A stretch of DNA of 64,000 bases from NCBI RefSeq assembly GCF_000189635.1, contig NW_002476250.1, positions 496,001 to 560,000 of the forward strand, in the 5' to 3' direction. A model generated the notes under the pieces. The model had not been told where the DNA came from. It saw only the letters and a list, made by a program, of their open reading frames with translations, and did no database searches. Shown here piece by piece: positions 1 through 13,600 of this stretch. Origin of the DNA: Tetrahymena thermophila SB210. Taxonomy: Eukaryota > Ciliophora > Oligohymenophorea > Hymenostomatida > Tetrahymenidae. Each line of letters opens with the position of its first letter. Positions within the stretch are counted from its first letter, which is position 1. A program made the translations under genes and the position numbers.

Positions 1-287
1 GAGTTTATAGAAGCCCTTAAAATATGCAATTATCTAGTAATAATTAGTAATAGAATTACCATATTCCCTAATAGACTAGAAATTAAAATATCTCTAATTC
101 ATCTCTAAATTAACCAACTTATAGCAACCATAGGTCTGGTACAAATACTGGTATGAGCAACAGTATGAATTTTATAGATCATAGATCAAATATTTTATCA
201 TCCTAAAGATAAGATTATAATTAAATTAGGTAAAGTAATGCTAATTGGGCATAAAGAGGTTTCAACATTATCACTGGTGCCACATGA
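1..287 (+). CDS. C-terminal part of an unknown Q/N/S-rich protein (partial)
   Basis: The frame starting at position 3 is open from the window edge to a TGA at 285-287 and translates to a low-complexity tail rich in Gln, Asn and Ser, with many TAA/TAG codons read as Gln. It ends in NANWAQRGFNIITGAT. The other two frames have less protein-like composition, which is why this frame was chosen. No domain is visible, so the function is unknown. The start and most of the gene lie to the left of the window. The following 1.2 kb is typical AT-rich spacer. Confidence 0.6.
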
Positions 288-1467
288 AACTATTTTTTTA
301 AATGTATATTATTAAACTAAAATATCTATATCTTCATATTATGCTTATTCATCCACAACTTTAACAAATCATTTAGAGAAATTTTTAATTCCATAAATCT
401 TCATTAACTCTTACCTATAAATTTTCAATATATTCTCTAAAGTTTTATAATTTCTAGAATTTTAGGAATTTATTTTTTAAGAATTGATGAGGATTTATGA
501 TATTTTATGGTTCCTTACTTGCAATTATAAAAGTATTTTAAATTTAATTGGTTTATTCATTTTGATAATTTATTTGCAAAATTTTGATTATTTTTTATAT
601 TATTTAGAATTTAACTTGTTCATGTTAAGAATTATTTGAATATTTAATGTCTATTACTTTTTAATTAAAATAAAATATTTTGTTTATTAATTAAACTAAT
701 TTTGAAAAATGTTTTTTTGGAAATTAATTTAATCAAAAATAAAGGAGAAAATTTGTTAAGACGAATAATTCAAAATTGAATTTATTTATATAATAAAATA
801 ATGGTATTGAGAAATTTTATTTGTTGAATGTATACATAAAGAAGAATGCTAATAAATAAATAATTAATTAATATGTTTTAAATTTGCTAAAGACTAAAGA
901 AGTATATCACTATTCTTAATTCAATTAAAGAAACAAAGATTAGTTTAATGTTTAAGTAAAAAAATAAAGAGATATAACCAGTAACAGATAATATATTTTT
1001 TAAATATACCTTTCAAAAAATTAATATAAAACTTGCAGCTTTAGAAATAATAATACAACTATATATTCTCATTAAAATCTTAAATGTTTCATTATAATTG
1101 GATATATAGCTAATGCTAATTATTTTAATTAAATAATTGAAGCTGCTTAAAAAATTAGGTAATAGTATTGAAGTGGTCTTTTATTTTGTTAAAAATTAAA
1201 AATGATACAAATTAACATTTTATTGAAATATGTATAATATAATTTAAATTAATAGGTTTAGTTAGTATGTGAATTATAGTAGTTGGTGTTTATAAATCCA
1301 GGTATTCAATTTTAATATCCTCTATTCCAAATTTTCTAAATATTTTTAGAGGTTATCAAATTATTTTATATTATTTAGTTTTTTCTTCATAGTAATAGTA
1401 TTTGTTAGATCAAATACTAAATTTTATTTTATTGACCTTAAGTTAGTTATTAAAGTAATAAAACTTC
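288..1467. other. Intergenic, no gene seen
   Basis: Very AT-rich sequence between two convergent genes. Homopolymer and TAAT-type runs dominate. No open frame here has protein-like composition, and I saw no tRNA-like or GC-rich element. It probably holds the 3' untranslated regions of both neighbours. Confidence 0.6.
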
Positions 1468-3382
1468 TCAGTTTTGCATTTTTTAGACAAGTATTTATTA
1501 TTCAGCAATCTTTTATAGCTCTTTATATTTTAAAAGTAAATTAATATTATTTTATAAATAAATTAATAAAATTAATTACTTGGGTTAGATTTATCTTGGA
1601 CAAATAGTTTGCTTCTTTCAAAAATTTAGTTTGCTTTGTCAAAATTTTTTTGGAGCATTTCAATATATCCTAAATTTAGGTAAGCATCTAACACTTATTT
1701 TTAAAAAAATTAAATGAATAAAATAGACATTTTAACAAAGCAAGAATTTACTTAAATCTACATTGTCCTCTAACAAAAGGAACTCCTAAAACTATCTCTT
1801 AGAGTCTTCTAGGTTATTTAGTTCTAAGTTGATTTTGGCTAATTCTATAACAATTTATGATTAGAGTTTATCATTTTTGACACCATTTTTCTTTTTGAAT
1901 TGCTTTAGCATCCACTCAAGATTTTCTTTAACTTCATTTATACTTTTACCCTACTTTAATTCAGTGAGACTAATCTTAAAGTTAGTTTCTAAAGCTATTT
2001 TTATAAATTTAGTTAGTTAAGTCTAAATTTAATGTTATATAATTTATTTACTTGAAAAATGATCTAGTGAGTAATAATTTTGTTCGAGTTAAAGAGCTTA
2101 CTCATATAGAGACTAGGCAAGTTGATACTTTTCTTATCTTACATATAGATCAGCTAATTATTTTTAATAATAAATGACATCTTCGTGGAAGGGACCTTTT
2201 CCTTAGATCACACAACTAAGGGCTCTCTCAAAGTAAAATTAAGCTTCAAAAAGTCTACCTTATATAATAAGGTGTTATCCAATCAAATCTAAGCATTAAT
2301 AAACTTTAAACAAAAATAATTAATGTTTTATTGTTTTTTTTCATAATTCAAATTACAATCTTAATGTGTTGAGCCTCTCAAAACTTCAGCAAGTTGTAAT
2401 GCTCTTTGCACATATTAGAAAGATCTAAAGTATTCTTTCTTCTTCCATAGTTTTAGACTAATCTAATAGTAGTCAGAAATGGCTTTTTATTAGTTTTAAT
2501 TATAATTTAATAATTCAACAAATCTAAATAGATATTACCTGAAGGAACATCAAGTGAATTCTACTTATGCTCTTAAATAATAATTTAATCAAGTTCTTTA
2601 GAAACTTCTTAGAAGGTTTCAAGAGATTATAAAGTAAGTCTCTTTTTTTATGCAAACTTATCTATTTTATAATTTTATATTTGTAATTCAATTACTTTAA
2701 AGACTAAATATGCAAAATTACAATCAATAGAAGTTAGTGAATCACTTTCTAATAAAATTTGACTACATAGATTCAATGCTTCTTACTTTTAGCCAATCTT
2801 TTCTAGTATCTGAGCTCTGACTCTAAGAGCTTCCATTTCTTTTAAAAAGTAAAACTTTAATTTTGTAAATAAAATATGATAATTTTACTTAAACTATTGT
2901 TGTTTTTAAGAGAATTCAATAGTGACATTGATCTTTCAATATAGCTTAATGCCTATTGTAAATCTTAACAAGTTTCAGCTGCTTTGTTGAGTAGCTCTAC
3001 TTCTAATTTAAATTATTATTAATTTTTTTATTTCACTTCATTAAATACTGAATTTAATTTTACCTTCTTGTAAATTTTTTTCAGGAAGACTTTGCAATTC
3101 TTACAAAGCCTGTAAGTAATTTTAATGGGATTAAGCGACTTTGTTCATCTTTAAGAAAGAATCAGCCATAAATTTGTGAGATGTGTAGACTTTTATTTTT
3201 ATTATAATAAATTTTTTTTAAACAATCGCTTTCACTGAATAAATATGAAGTGAAATTATTTTTTAAGGTATTACTTTATCTTGAATCGACGCAATCAGAG
3301 TTTTATAGAAATTTTTTGTAGTAAGAAATAGCATTTGAGTAATGACCAATGCTTTAAGAAATTTAAGCTTATTGCAAGTATT
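1468..3382 (-). CDS. Tetratricopeptide-repeat protein, kinesin-light-chain-like TPRs (5' end unresolved)
   Basis: Multi-exon gene read with TAA/TAG as Gln; stop TGA at 1468-1470. Exons I can support include about 3275-3382, 3064-3189, 2889-3002 and 2539-2838, then further exons down to 1468. The translation is a series of helical TPR-like units, for example SIGHYSNAISYYKKF, then CQDLQQALSYIERSMSLL, then VQRALQLAEVLRG and QFYFERALSCVIQGKG. The last pattern, with long repeats and paired Y/F and A, is typical of TPRs of the kinesin light chain class. TPR proteins act as protein-interaction scaffolds; the partner cannot be told. A candidate first exon starting with an ATG at 3519 exists, but its reading phase does not join the next exon cleanly, so the start is left open. 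Exon borders are by eye. Confidence 0.7.
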
Positions 3383-3519
3383 CTGTTAATAATTAAAAGA
3401 AAATTAAGATTATTTATTTCACTATAAAATGATAAAACTATAGTATTACAGGAGTTAAAATTTACTAATTTAAGATTAAGGAATTTAGGAAGCGCAGAGA
3501 TGGTAATCTTAGAAATCAT

Positions 3520-6500
3520 TTTAATTATAGTCTTTATTTTGTGTGCTTTAGAGTGTTTAGGGTAAAGGTAAGTAGAAATAGTGTTTTACTTTTTGTTTTT
3601 TTAATTTTTGATACTTGTTATTATTTAATTAATTATTTAATAATATTTAGTCAAATAAATATTTAAATTAAAAAGGATTGTTTGATTAAATTCTGATTAA
3701 GACTAATAGATAGATATTTTGTATATAATTAGAGTCAATCATATACAAATAATCTAAAACCTTAATTAATATTAAGTATTATTTCTAATTTTAGAATAAA
3801 TTACTATAATTATCAATCTATTTTTATCTCTTATAACAATATACAATAAATAAATCAATTAAATACTGTATTTATAAAAAATAAGCCAAATTTAATCTTA
3901 AAACCTTAGACCTTAGAGCGAGTTTTAAGAATTTAAAATATGGCGCTTTTAATACAGTTTTTAGAAGACTAAATTAGCTACAGAAATAATAATCAAAGCC
4001 ATAACTAAATTTAATTTAAAACCATACAATTAAAAACCTCTAATTTAATTCGGATTTGAGTAAAGAGCTAAAAATGTAAGAAAATAAAATAAAAAACTGG
4101 CAGAAAATTAAAAAAGGAATCTAAAATCGAATCTATATACAAGTATTTTATGCTGATAAATAGTCATTCAATTAAAATTTTTAGAATTTTTTTTATTTTT
4201 TCTCAATAATCTCAAAATCGTCTCCATCATTGAATTTTATTGTTACCATTTTTTATTTATGGTAAAAAGCAATTTGATAATTAAATTGGGAATTATTTGA
4301 ACTGTTTTGTATATAATTTTTTTCTGATTAAAACTAATAATTAATTAACTCATTCATCAACTTTCTAATGAGACACAAAAAAAACTATCCTTCTGATAAA
4401 CAAAAATCTTAAAATTTTTTATTATTTGATAAAATATTATTTTATTTTTTTTAAATATGAGCTATCTCTTTACATTTATTCTAAATTAATCTAATATATA
4501 TTTTTTCATTTTATATTTTAGAATCTTTTAAGTTAGTATTCATAAGCGATGATCAAATGATATTTCGTATTATTTTAAAAGTAACATAAATAATTTAACA
4601 AATATTGGGGAGACGACATATTGATAAAAATTGTAAACTCAAATGTCTAAAAAAAGATTGTAATAATAAGAATTTAATAGAATTAAGTATATATCACATA
4701 TTTGGAATCAATAATCTTAAATCAAATTGAGATAGCATTAAGACATATGTGGAAATAAATTAATAACTAAAATTGTAAAAAATCTAAATTTGTGTGGTAT
4801 AACTAACTCATTTTGGTTTTGAAAATAAATATTTTGATTGAATGATTATTTATTTAACCTATTTTTAATGCAAATTAAAATTCAATAAATTTTAATCCAC
4901 AAACTAAGTTAAAACAATTAATTTAGATGAAACTAAAATATTGAACAAGTAAATAATTTTTATTCTTTTATCTTTGCATATTTTTAAATAAAAAGTATCA
5001 AGTTATGTTTATTTATTTAAGTTTTTCCACAAATAAAAAAATCTTTTGTTAAGTAATATTTAAATTTCTTTTAACAATTCCTTGGAATTATTGTTCCTAT
5101 TTAAATACTTAAAAAAAAAAATTATAAAGAATAAATATCTATTGAGATGGAAAATTATATTTATTTTATGAATTTAATATTATATTTTGGTAATCTTATA
5201 AAATAATATAAGATCTTTTAAGATTTTTTTCTAAATTGAATATAGTCTTTTTAGATGAAATGTCGATTAATTTAACTTAGGTTTATAATAAATCCTTACA
5301 ATCAAACTTTACATAAATTTGGGTCTTCTTATTTTGATAGGTAATTTATTAGTTAAAAGTGATTCTGCTTCCTCACAATTTTTTTCAAATATACTTATCA
5401 AAACATATTCTTAAACTATTATAGCATGAATGAAGCTATGCTTGTGGGATATTTTTTAGAGTTTTGTGTTTAAGGGAGAATTTTTGTTCAACTATTACTT
5501 GTTCTAGCTCTGATTATACTAAATTAGATTAATTCTAAAAATAGTGTCAAGAGATACATATTTAATATTAGTACATTATATTAGTATTAATTTTTAAAAA
5601 AATCTATAATTACACTTTTTATGCAATATAATAGATTATATAACTATTATATTCTTAGAGAATATTTACAAAGCTCTAAAGCTTATTCAATTTCCCTTAA
5701 GTTATATACAAATAAGCAAATTATTTTTGAGAGAAGACAATTTTTTTAAGATGATTATCTTAATAAAATTTTTCCATTGATTTTAATTATAAAGTTACCA
5801 TCTTAATGAAGTATTAAATTAAATAATTTAAGCTCATTTGTTTGACAATAAAATTCTTTGTTGAATCAAACTAAATATTCTAAAGAATAAATTATTTTAT
5901 TTTGATTCTTATTATCATTTACATTTTTAAATAATTTAATTGAATATTTACATTCATTCTTTATGGATTTTAAATCTATAAAATTCAGCTAGATAGAAAT
6001 CTTTTCATATACTTAAAATATCTATTAAACTCGTTAATATTCGATAGTTTTATGCTTATTAAAAAGTAGTCATTATTTATATATACCTTTTTGAAATCAA
6101 ACAAAAATTGGATTATTAATTTTAAATTATAATAATTAAATTAAATTATATAGAATGTGCTTTCTACTATACTGCTTGAATTCTATAAATAGTTTTATTT
6201 AATAATTCTGTCTAATTCAAATGGTACTTTGTTATAATGCTAAAGATATTATTTTGTTCTTTTAGTAACATTAATTTTTTACAAAAACATAACCTTAAAT
6301 ATAATTAATTAGTTAAAAATATCTACTAATGAACGATGCATTTTCTAAAATGATTTTTCCCATATTAAAAATCTTTATCCATATTCTGAAAATAATGATT
6401 TTTCGTTTTTTTATATTCAAAAAATGTTAAGGAATCTAATATTGAGTATTTAGATCTTATTTTATATTTAATTTAGTTAAAATAGATTTATTGTTCATTT

Positions 6501-7357
6501 TAATATATAATGGAAGAATATTTTATAGTTCTAGCCAAAAAATAAAATAAAATTCCTTCAATTCTTAATAATCAACTTTTTTCATGTTTTTATTTTTGGG
6601 AAAACTATTAAATTTTAACTCAAAAAATGTTTATGGGTGAATAATAATATAAGCGGATCTATAATCAATATTATTCTAACAAAAAATAAAATAAGATATT
6701 CTTTTAAATATACTTGAAAAAGCTTTTATAATATTAGCGGTTTGTTTCAAAAAAAAGATAGAAGAGTGTATGAGAAAAGTATTTAAAGTTTTAATGAATC
6801 ATCTACAAATTTTGAAACTAAAAATTGAATTTTCAATGAATAATTAAATTATTATTACTAATTAATTTTATAAATAAAAATAAATCATCTATAAAATTCA
6901 CCTTCTATTTCATAAATTTTTGCGTATTAAAACAATACGTCATCAAAAATAAAAATAAATTATAATGGAAATAAATTGTATTTGGAATTAAAATTAGAGA
7001 TTGCCAATATTTCTAATATTAAATAGCAACTAGAATGCTTTTATAATTTTATAAAATTGATTAACTTAATATTAATTAATTAATTATGTATTTATTTATT
7101 TATAATTTATTATAGAATTAAATTACTTTATTTATATTAAATGCTAAAATACTGTCTATATACATATATAATAAAATTAAGAATAGAAATAGCTTTAATT
7201 TTATTATTCAATTTTATTTTTTATTTAAAATCCTCTTACAAATATTTTAATGTATTTACAATTAATTAAAGTATTAATTTTGATAAGATTTAAAACGTTT
7301 TTTGATAATTTTTATCTAGTTTTATCAAACTATTTTTTTGATAAATTAATAAAAAAA
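3520..7357. other. Long gene-poor AT-rich stretch
   Basis: About 3.8 kb with no frame of convincing amino-acid composition on either strand. Because only TGA is a stop in this code, long open frames arise by chance in AT-only DNA, and I did not count those as genes. Sequence is mostly A/T homopolymers and short palindromes such as ATTAATTAAT. Slightly GC-richer patches near 3905-3950 and 5420-5520 show no recognisable RNA or protein. It is the largest empty stretch in the window. Confidence 0.55.
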
Positions 7358-10107
7358 TCAAACTATTTTATTAAAAATTCTAATTTTTCCATCTATATGA
7401 CATGAAATTAACTTTTCTTTTTCTAAATCTTAAATTATATGGGTCACTCCATTATCTATTCCTTGAACTTTAAATTTTCTATTTTCTTTTTCCTGAAGTA
7501 TCCAAATATGCATACTTCCTTCATCTTTTTGTCCTCCACTCCATAAACCTACAGCTAATTTTATTACATCACCTTTTTAATTGGTTATAGAATTACTATT
7601 TTAACTTTGTTATTATAAATCTTTTTAACTTTATTTTTATTCATCTTAAAGCTGCTATTACTAAAATTATTATTGATCAGACAATATATTTTAACGAGAA
7701 TTATTTTATGAATCATTTTATCTTTTTAAATCCTCAGAATCGTAAAAATATTCATTCCCTAATTTTGTTTAATGTTTAGGAGTAAGATATCTTGACTTTC
7801 TCTTAGGTGTTTACCTATTATTTTGTATTTAATTTTATTCTTTTTGTTGCTTCTCAGTATCATCAAGAGTGTTTTGGTTAGATTAATTAATAGAGATAGA
7901 GCCCTCTGTTCCACTGTATGAGTTTCTTCTGGTACTTCGAATATTTTTATTTTAAATATATTTTTCTTGGTCTTTAACTTGAGTTGATAGTCCTTAATTC
8001 TTAAATTATTCTTATTATACTTGCAGCTTTTAATCTTAAAATTCTTATTCTTAAATAAAACAAACAGTGTAAACATCCATATCTTCTTTGAGCAGCTTGA
8101 TTAGTTCAAAACTCAAAGAATTCCATATTTTTACAGTTGAATCTCTAGATGCTGTAGCAATTAGCTAGTTTTATCTATCATAAATAATTTATTAAATTAT
8201 ACTTTCATGAGCTTCAATAACTCTAACTGGTTCTCTTTGTTTTTAATATAATTCCCAAATATTTATGTTTGTTCCATCAGCACTTAGAAAGTGGTTGAAT
8301 TCAAGCTCTACTAAACAATTTACCACATGATTTTACTCAAAACTCTAAACTTTATTTATATAAATTATATAAAGATTTCTTTTTCAAAAATTACTCTAAT
8401 TGAGAGCCTGAATACTCCATATCCTTATTACATTATCATATCCTCCTGAAAGTAAAATACCATGTTACGTTAAGAAACAAACGCTCCTGACACTTTCTGC
8501 ATGGCCTTTTAGTGTAGCATAATTACTCCACTATAAATAAGTATTAATAATAACTTTTAAACATCTCAACAACATATTAATAAAATTAATTATACTTGTT
8601 TTCCATTACTGCCTTTTTTCCAAAGTTTTACAGTCTTGTCATTCGAACAGCTTGCAATGATTCCCAATTTAGGAAAATAATCTAACTAATTTACTTCTTT
8701 TTCATGACCTTCTAATTCACAAGTTTGATTGCCTGTTTTAAGATCCCATATTTTAATCTAATAAAAATTTTTTTGATATAATAATTAATTTATATTTAAA
8801 AATAGGATTTATTCTGCTATGTAATAAATTTATCTTTACATTTTTTTCTTAGCTTGCATTTGCTATGAAATCTTTTCCTAAACTTACTATATCTTTGATA
8901 GCTTACTGATGTAATTTCCACATACCAGTTTTATATGGATTTATTGTATTCTGTTTAGAAAAAAAAATTAATAAAAATCTTATTGTTTTTTATTTACTTT
9001 AGAATTACTACGACTTTAAGACTCGCTGTTTTGTTTAAATGTATCAATTTGTTGTTAACGAGGAGGACTATTTTAAGGTGAAGATATATTAGGCTTTTCA
9101 ACTAGAATGGACTGAAAAAACTCAGACACTGTTATTTTTATTTTTTTTAAGTGTGTTTTGAGGTTATCATACAAATACTTATTACTTATTTCAAGCTAAT
9201 CGTTACTTGTTAATTCTTTTTCGATTTATAAATTTCCCAAGTCTGTTAAACTATTTCTTTTATCTTACATTTATTATTTAAAGTCTTTTATTTACTTTTA
9301 TGTATTTAAGTTTTTCAAGTTTATATTATTAGGGTTATCATTTGAAAATAGTGTTGTAAGCTACACTGTTGGTGTATTATTTTATGGAATACCATTTTGA
9401 TTAAATCCGTTTTATAAGGATTGATTATTAAACTACGATTGTGAAGAGTACTAATTGCTATTGCATGTAAATTAAATATATTTTTCTGTTAACTTTTATA
9501 ATATTGCTTTAGCTGTTTACGGATTTTGAATTATACGGCAATCAATCATATCAATTAGTTTATTTGGGTCGTTTGTGTGTTCAGCAATATTTTAATAGTC
9601 CATATTCGAAATAATTTATAAATTATTAGGCTTCCAGCCAGAAATAGGTGCTAAATGCTTATTCTGCTAAAATACTAAATTATCAGGGATATACTTACTA
9701 AATAATTCATTCAACTTTTCTTCATATTTAAAAATTTACTCTTGCAGAGCTTTCTGAAATTTTTATAAATTTTCAATGATAGAAATGTAAATTAATTTCT
9801 TTTAATATGAATCTTTTAAATCTTCTTAGCTAACATGCCTATTTAAATGCTTTCCTTTATCAGCCTACTCTCTTTAAAGTAATCTCATAGCATCTAAAAA
9901 CCCCCTATAACTCATTACTTCATGGCTTTGATGCAAATTTTTAACACATATATGACATACTCCTCCTTTTTTGCTACAAAATTTATCAACACAAATTGAT
10001 GTAATGGGCTGATTTTCATGGCCTTGAATATCACATGTGTAATACTTTGACAAAGAAATCTTCCCTTTAGGAGAAGTAGAATTTCCATACTTTAACCTAG
10101 TTTTCAT
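7358..10107 (-). CDS. B-box zinc-finger and WD40-repeat protein
   Basis: Five exons join in phase: 8998-10107, 8840-8950, 8596-8757, 8395-8530 and 7358-8349, giving about 836 residues. Residues 25-65 carry a Cys/His pattern (CDIQGH...CVDKFCSKKGGVCHIC...LHQSHE) that fits a B-box-type zinc finger. A coiled-coil stretch and a Q/N/S-rich linker follow. The C-terminal half is a WD40 propeller: clear blades end in NIKIWDL, KTVKLWKK, NVIRIWSI, NINIWEL and STVKIWNS. A last degenerate blade follows a roughly 130-residue Q-rich insert. This resembles TRIM-like proteins with the beta-propeller at the C-terminus, but no RING was seen upstream. It is likely an interaction scaffold, possibly ubiquitin-linked by family analogy only. 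The first in-frame ATG (10105-10107) is directly followed by the zinc finger region, supporting this start. Confidence 0.8.
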
Positions 10108-10686
10108 TCAAACTAATCCTATCTATGTACGTACTTCTTGTTATTTTTAAGTCTATATGTTATAGGATTTATATTTTGATTTCTGTAATAATTTTTTCAA
10201 GTAACTGTGAATGGAATCAATTAAAAAATATCCAAAAACTTTATTTATTGGTTGTTTTTATGCTCACAACTGATCTATTTGGAATATTAAATATTTTGCA
10301 CAGTAAAAAGTTAATTATGTTTTTGTACTTTTTATTAATATTTTCGTTAGCTTTATTTTTTATCAAATAATAAAAATGTTAAAAAAAAATCATTTTAAAA
10401 TATGATATTAATAAACTTATTTTATTCAGATAAATATTTTTATGATTCAAAATGAAAGTGCGATTTAATTAATATAGATTGTTACATTAATTAAACATAA
10501 ATCTGACTATCAATTAATTATAGCTGTTAAATTGTAGATATTTAAATTATGAATTTATGTAGAAAAACTTCAAAAACTTTCAATTTCATATAATTAACAA
10601 TACCTCAAAAAAAAATTATATTTTAAAGTATAAATCAAGGTTAAAGCAATTAAAATAGGATTTATTTAATCTAAACATAATTTAAA
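10108..10686. other. Divergent intergenic region
   Basis: About 580 bp between two divergent genes, expected to contain both promoters. A hydrophobic open frame begins at 10125 (+), only 17 nt from the neighbouring start codon, and is judged a chance frame. No other feature was recognised. Confidence 0.5.
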
Positions 10687-13600
10687 ATGATGATAGCAGA
10701 TACTTCATCTATCACTATTTAGTAGTATTAGAAATAGATAGAGAATCAGCACAAAGAGCAAAAAAAATAAGATACTGGTACATTAATTTCATTTATAATT
10801 AGATATTAACTATTTTTTTATTTTAAAAATGAAGAGATATATGTGTGGGGAAGTAATTAATTAATTAATCATTCCATTTATATTTGAATTGAATTTTAAA
10901 CTTTATCTATAGCGGATAAATATGGATAATTAGGATTAGGGCATAAGCACTAAGGAAAGAATTATACTATTCCAAAAATATGCTGTTACAATCTTATAAT
11001 TCGTACCGTATCATGCGGAGAAGAACACTCGGCATTTATAACATGTGAGTTAGTTTGAAAATAAAAAGGAAATTTATGTTTACATTTTTTATAGAAAGAG
11101 GCCATATTTATACAATCGGAAGTAATGAAGATGGTAAGCTAGGAATATCTACAAAATCAATAACTTCTTCATCTACACCTTGTTTAGTAGAAGATTTATC
11201 AAAGATAAAATGTTTAAGCTTGAGCTGCGGATAATCTCACACTATCGCAGTTATGTAAAACGGAGAAGTTTATGGATGGGGAGATGGATCTTATGGTTAA
11301 CTAGGTAACGGAAGCCAAGAATCAAGATTTGCTCCTACTAGGATTGTTTCTGAAAATAATGAATTTATATAAGTAATAAATATTCATTAACTTCTAAAAA
11401 GTAAAATAAGTATAATATTTATTGATAAAAAGGTCTAATGTGGATCAAGACATACGATTTTATTGGATCTAAAGAAAAAAGCATATGTTTGTGGAAGTAA
11501 TGAAAATGGATAACTTGGTTTAAGAAGTACTAAAATAGAGTTATTTATCAAAAAATTAGATAATAAAGGGTTTATAGAAGCTGCTTGTGGATAATTCCAT
11601 TCTCTGTTATTGGATGAATAGGGAAGAGTTTATTCAACAGGGGCTAATTCGTTTGGATAATTAGGAATTGGTACAAAAAATAATTAGTATGAATTCACAT
11701 AAATCAATAGTTTAGAAGGAGAATAAATTGTAAAGATAGCTGCTGGTAGCCACAGTGCAGCTTTAAATAAAAAAGGGGAGATGTATATTTGGGGAACAGG
11801 AGTCTTTGGAGAATATTTATTTCCCAATAAAATAAACAGACATAGTTCAGGGTATATATATATATATATTTATTTATAATGTTGATGTTTTATTTTAATC
11901 AAATTATTTATTTTGAAATTTTAGAACAACTTTCTCTGATATCTCAGTTGGAAATTTTTTTGCGGCAGCTGTAGATATTAATGGAGCTGTATGGACTTGG
12001 GGTGCTAATTCTAATGGTGAGCTAGGTTAGGGAGATTATGAACCTAAAACATTACCTTAAACTCTATAAGCACTTAAAGGAAGACATGTCCAAAAAATAT
12101 GTTGTGGAGGAGGTAAATAATTATTTATTTATTTAAATTAAGCTAAATGTAAAAATAAAAATAGGTTTTGCAATGGCATTAGGCTACAAATTACCAAAAG
12201 AAAATAAATAATAATAAAATGTAAACGATAAAACAATTGATAAAAGCATTATAGATAAAAGTACTTTAGAAAAGAGCAATTATTACTCAACATAATCACA
12301 TTAAATGTTATCTATGAAACATGATGATTTAAGATAGTAACATGATTTAAATAATATTTTGAAAAACTACTCTTCTGTATCTAATCATATTTCAATAAAA
12401 CCAAACTTAAACTAAAATTATTCTATGATTGTAGAAAGAACTGCTCCAAAATTAAAAGAAACGTCACATTCTCCTCTATAAAAATCACTATACTTAGAGA
12501 AAAGGACAAACAATTCAACTTCAACAACTAAAAAACTATAAAAACCAGTAAGTTTTTTTTTATCGATTTAAATAGATTTAATGGTTTTTTTATTATAAAT
12601 AAGAGTGTCTCTCCATCAACTTCAAGCTAGAAAGTACTTAAAGAAAATAATGGAGCAACAGTTTTTGATAAAAAGAGAAAGAAATCTGTTGAGCGATTAT
12701 GCTAGTATTAAAAAGAAAACTAAACTCTAGATTATAAGCAACTCTATCATGTTCCTTCAAATATAGATTAAAGATCACTCTCTATGTCTAAATCAAGAAA
12801 AAAATCATCGACAATTTCAACTTCAGCATCTATTAATACAAATAAAATTAATAATCATCAATTTAATTCAAATGTTAACAAAGAAAATATTGGTGATGAA
12901 TGCATATCATCTAAAAGAATAAGCAAAAAATCGTTACACTCTACTTTACAATTAGATGATGTAAATTATTTAATATTTATATAATCTAAAAACAACATTT
13001 ATTTTTATAGGATTAAATAGAAAGATACAATAAAAAAATAACAGATTTAGAAAAAAAACTTTCTAAAGAAGTAGCTGAGAAAAAGACATTAAAGTAAGAG
13101 ATAAGCATCCTTAAAGAAAACTTAGATGAAATATAATTTGGTTAATAAGGCTTGAATGAGATTAATGAAACAATGCAAAAATAATACACCAAGCTCTATA
13201 ATCTATAAAACGATTATGATAATTTACTTGTGAAGTATTAGGAAAAGGAATAATATCATGAAAACAGCTAAACAGATTTATACAAATGCAAAGAATAGAT
13301 AAATTAGCTCCTTAAAGAGCTTAATTATGCTAAAGAAGAATCAATCAAAAAAGAAAAAGAAATATTTTAACTAAAAGATGAGATTATTCTTCTAGCTGAT
13401 GATAAAAGGAATAGCAAGCAATAGCAAAACCAGTAATATGAAAGTTTGATTAAACAGTTATAAATTGAACTTTCAGATTGCAAAGCTTAGACAGGCTCAT
13501 ACAAAAATATATCTGATACTTATAGGTAGGAAATAGAAACACTACGTAGAGCTATAGAAAGTTACAAGTAAACAAAATAATAACTTACATTTTTTTATTT

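Noticed and set aside
7759-8076. Separate 105-codon minus-strand ORF
   Set aside because: It lies in another frame of the WD40 gene; the true frame gives a WD40 blade (STVKIWNS) followed by a Q-rich insert.
10125-10370. Hydrophobic ORF of about 80 codons on the + strand
   Set aside because: It starts 17 nt from the start codon of the divergent B-box gene, leaving no room for promoters, and with the ciliate code its frame runs on past the TAA. Composition fits AT-rich chance sequence.
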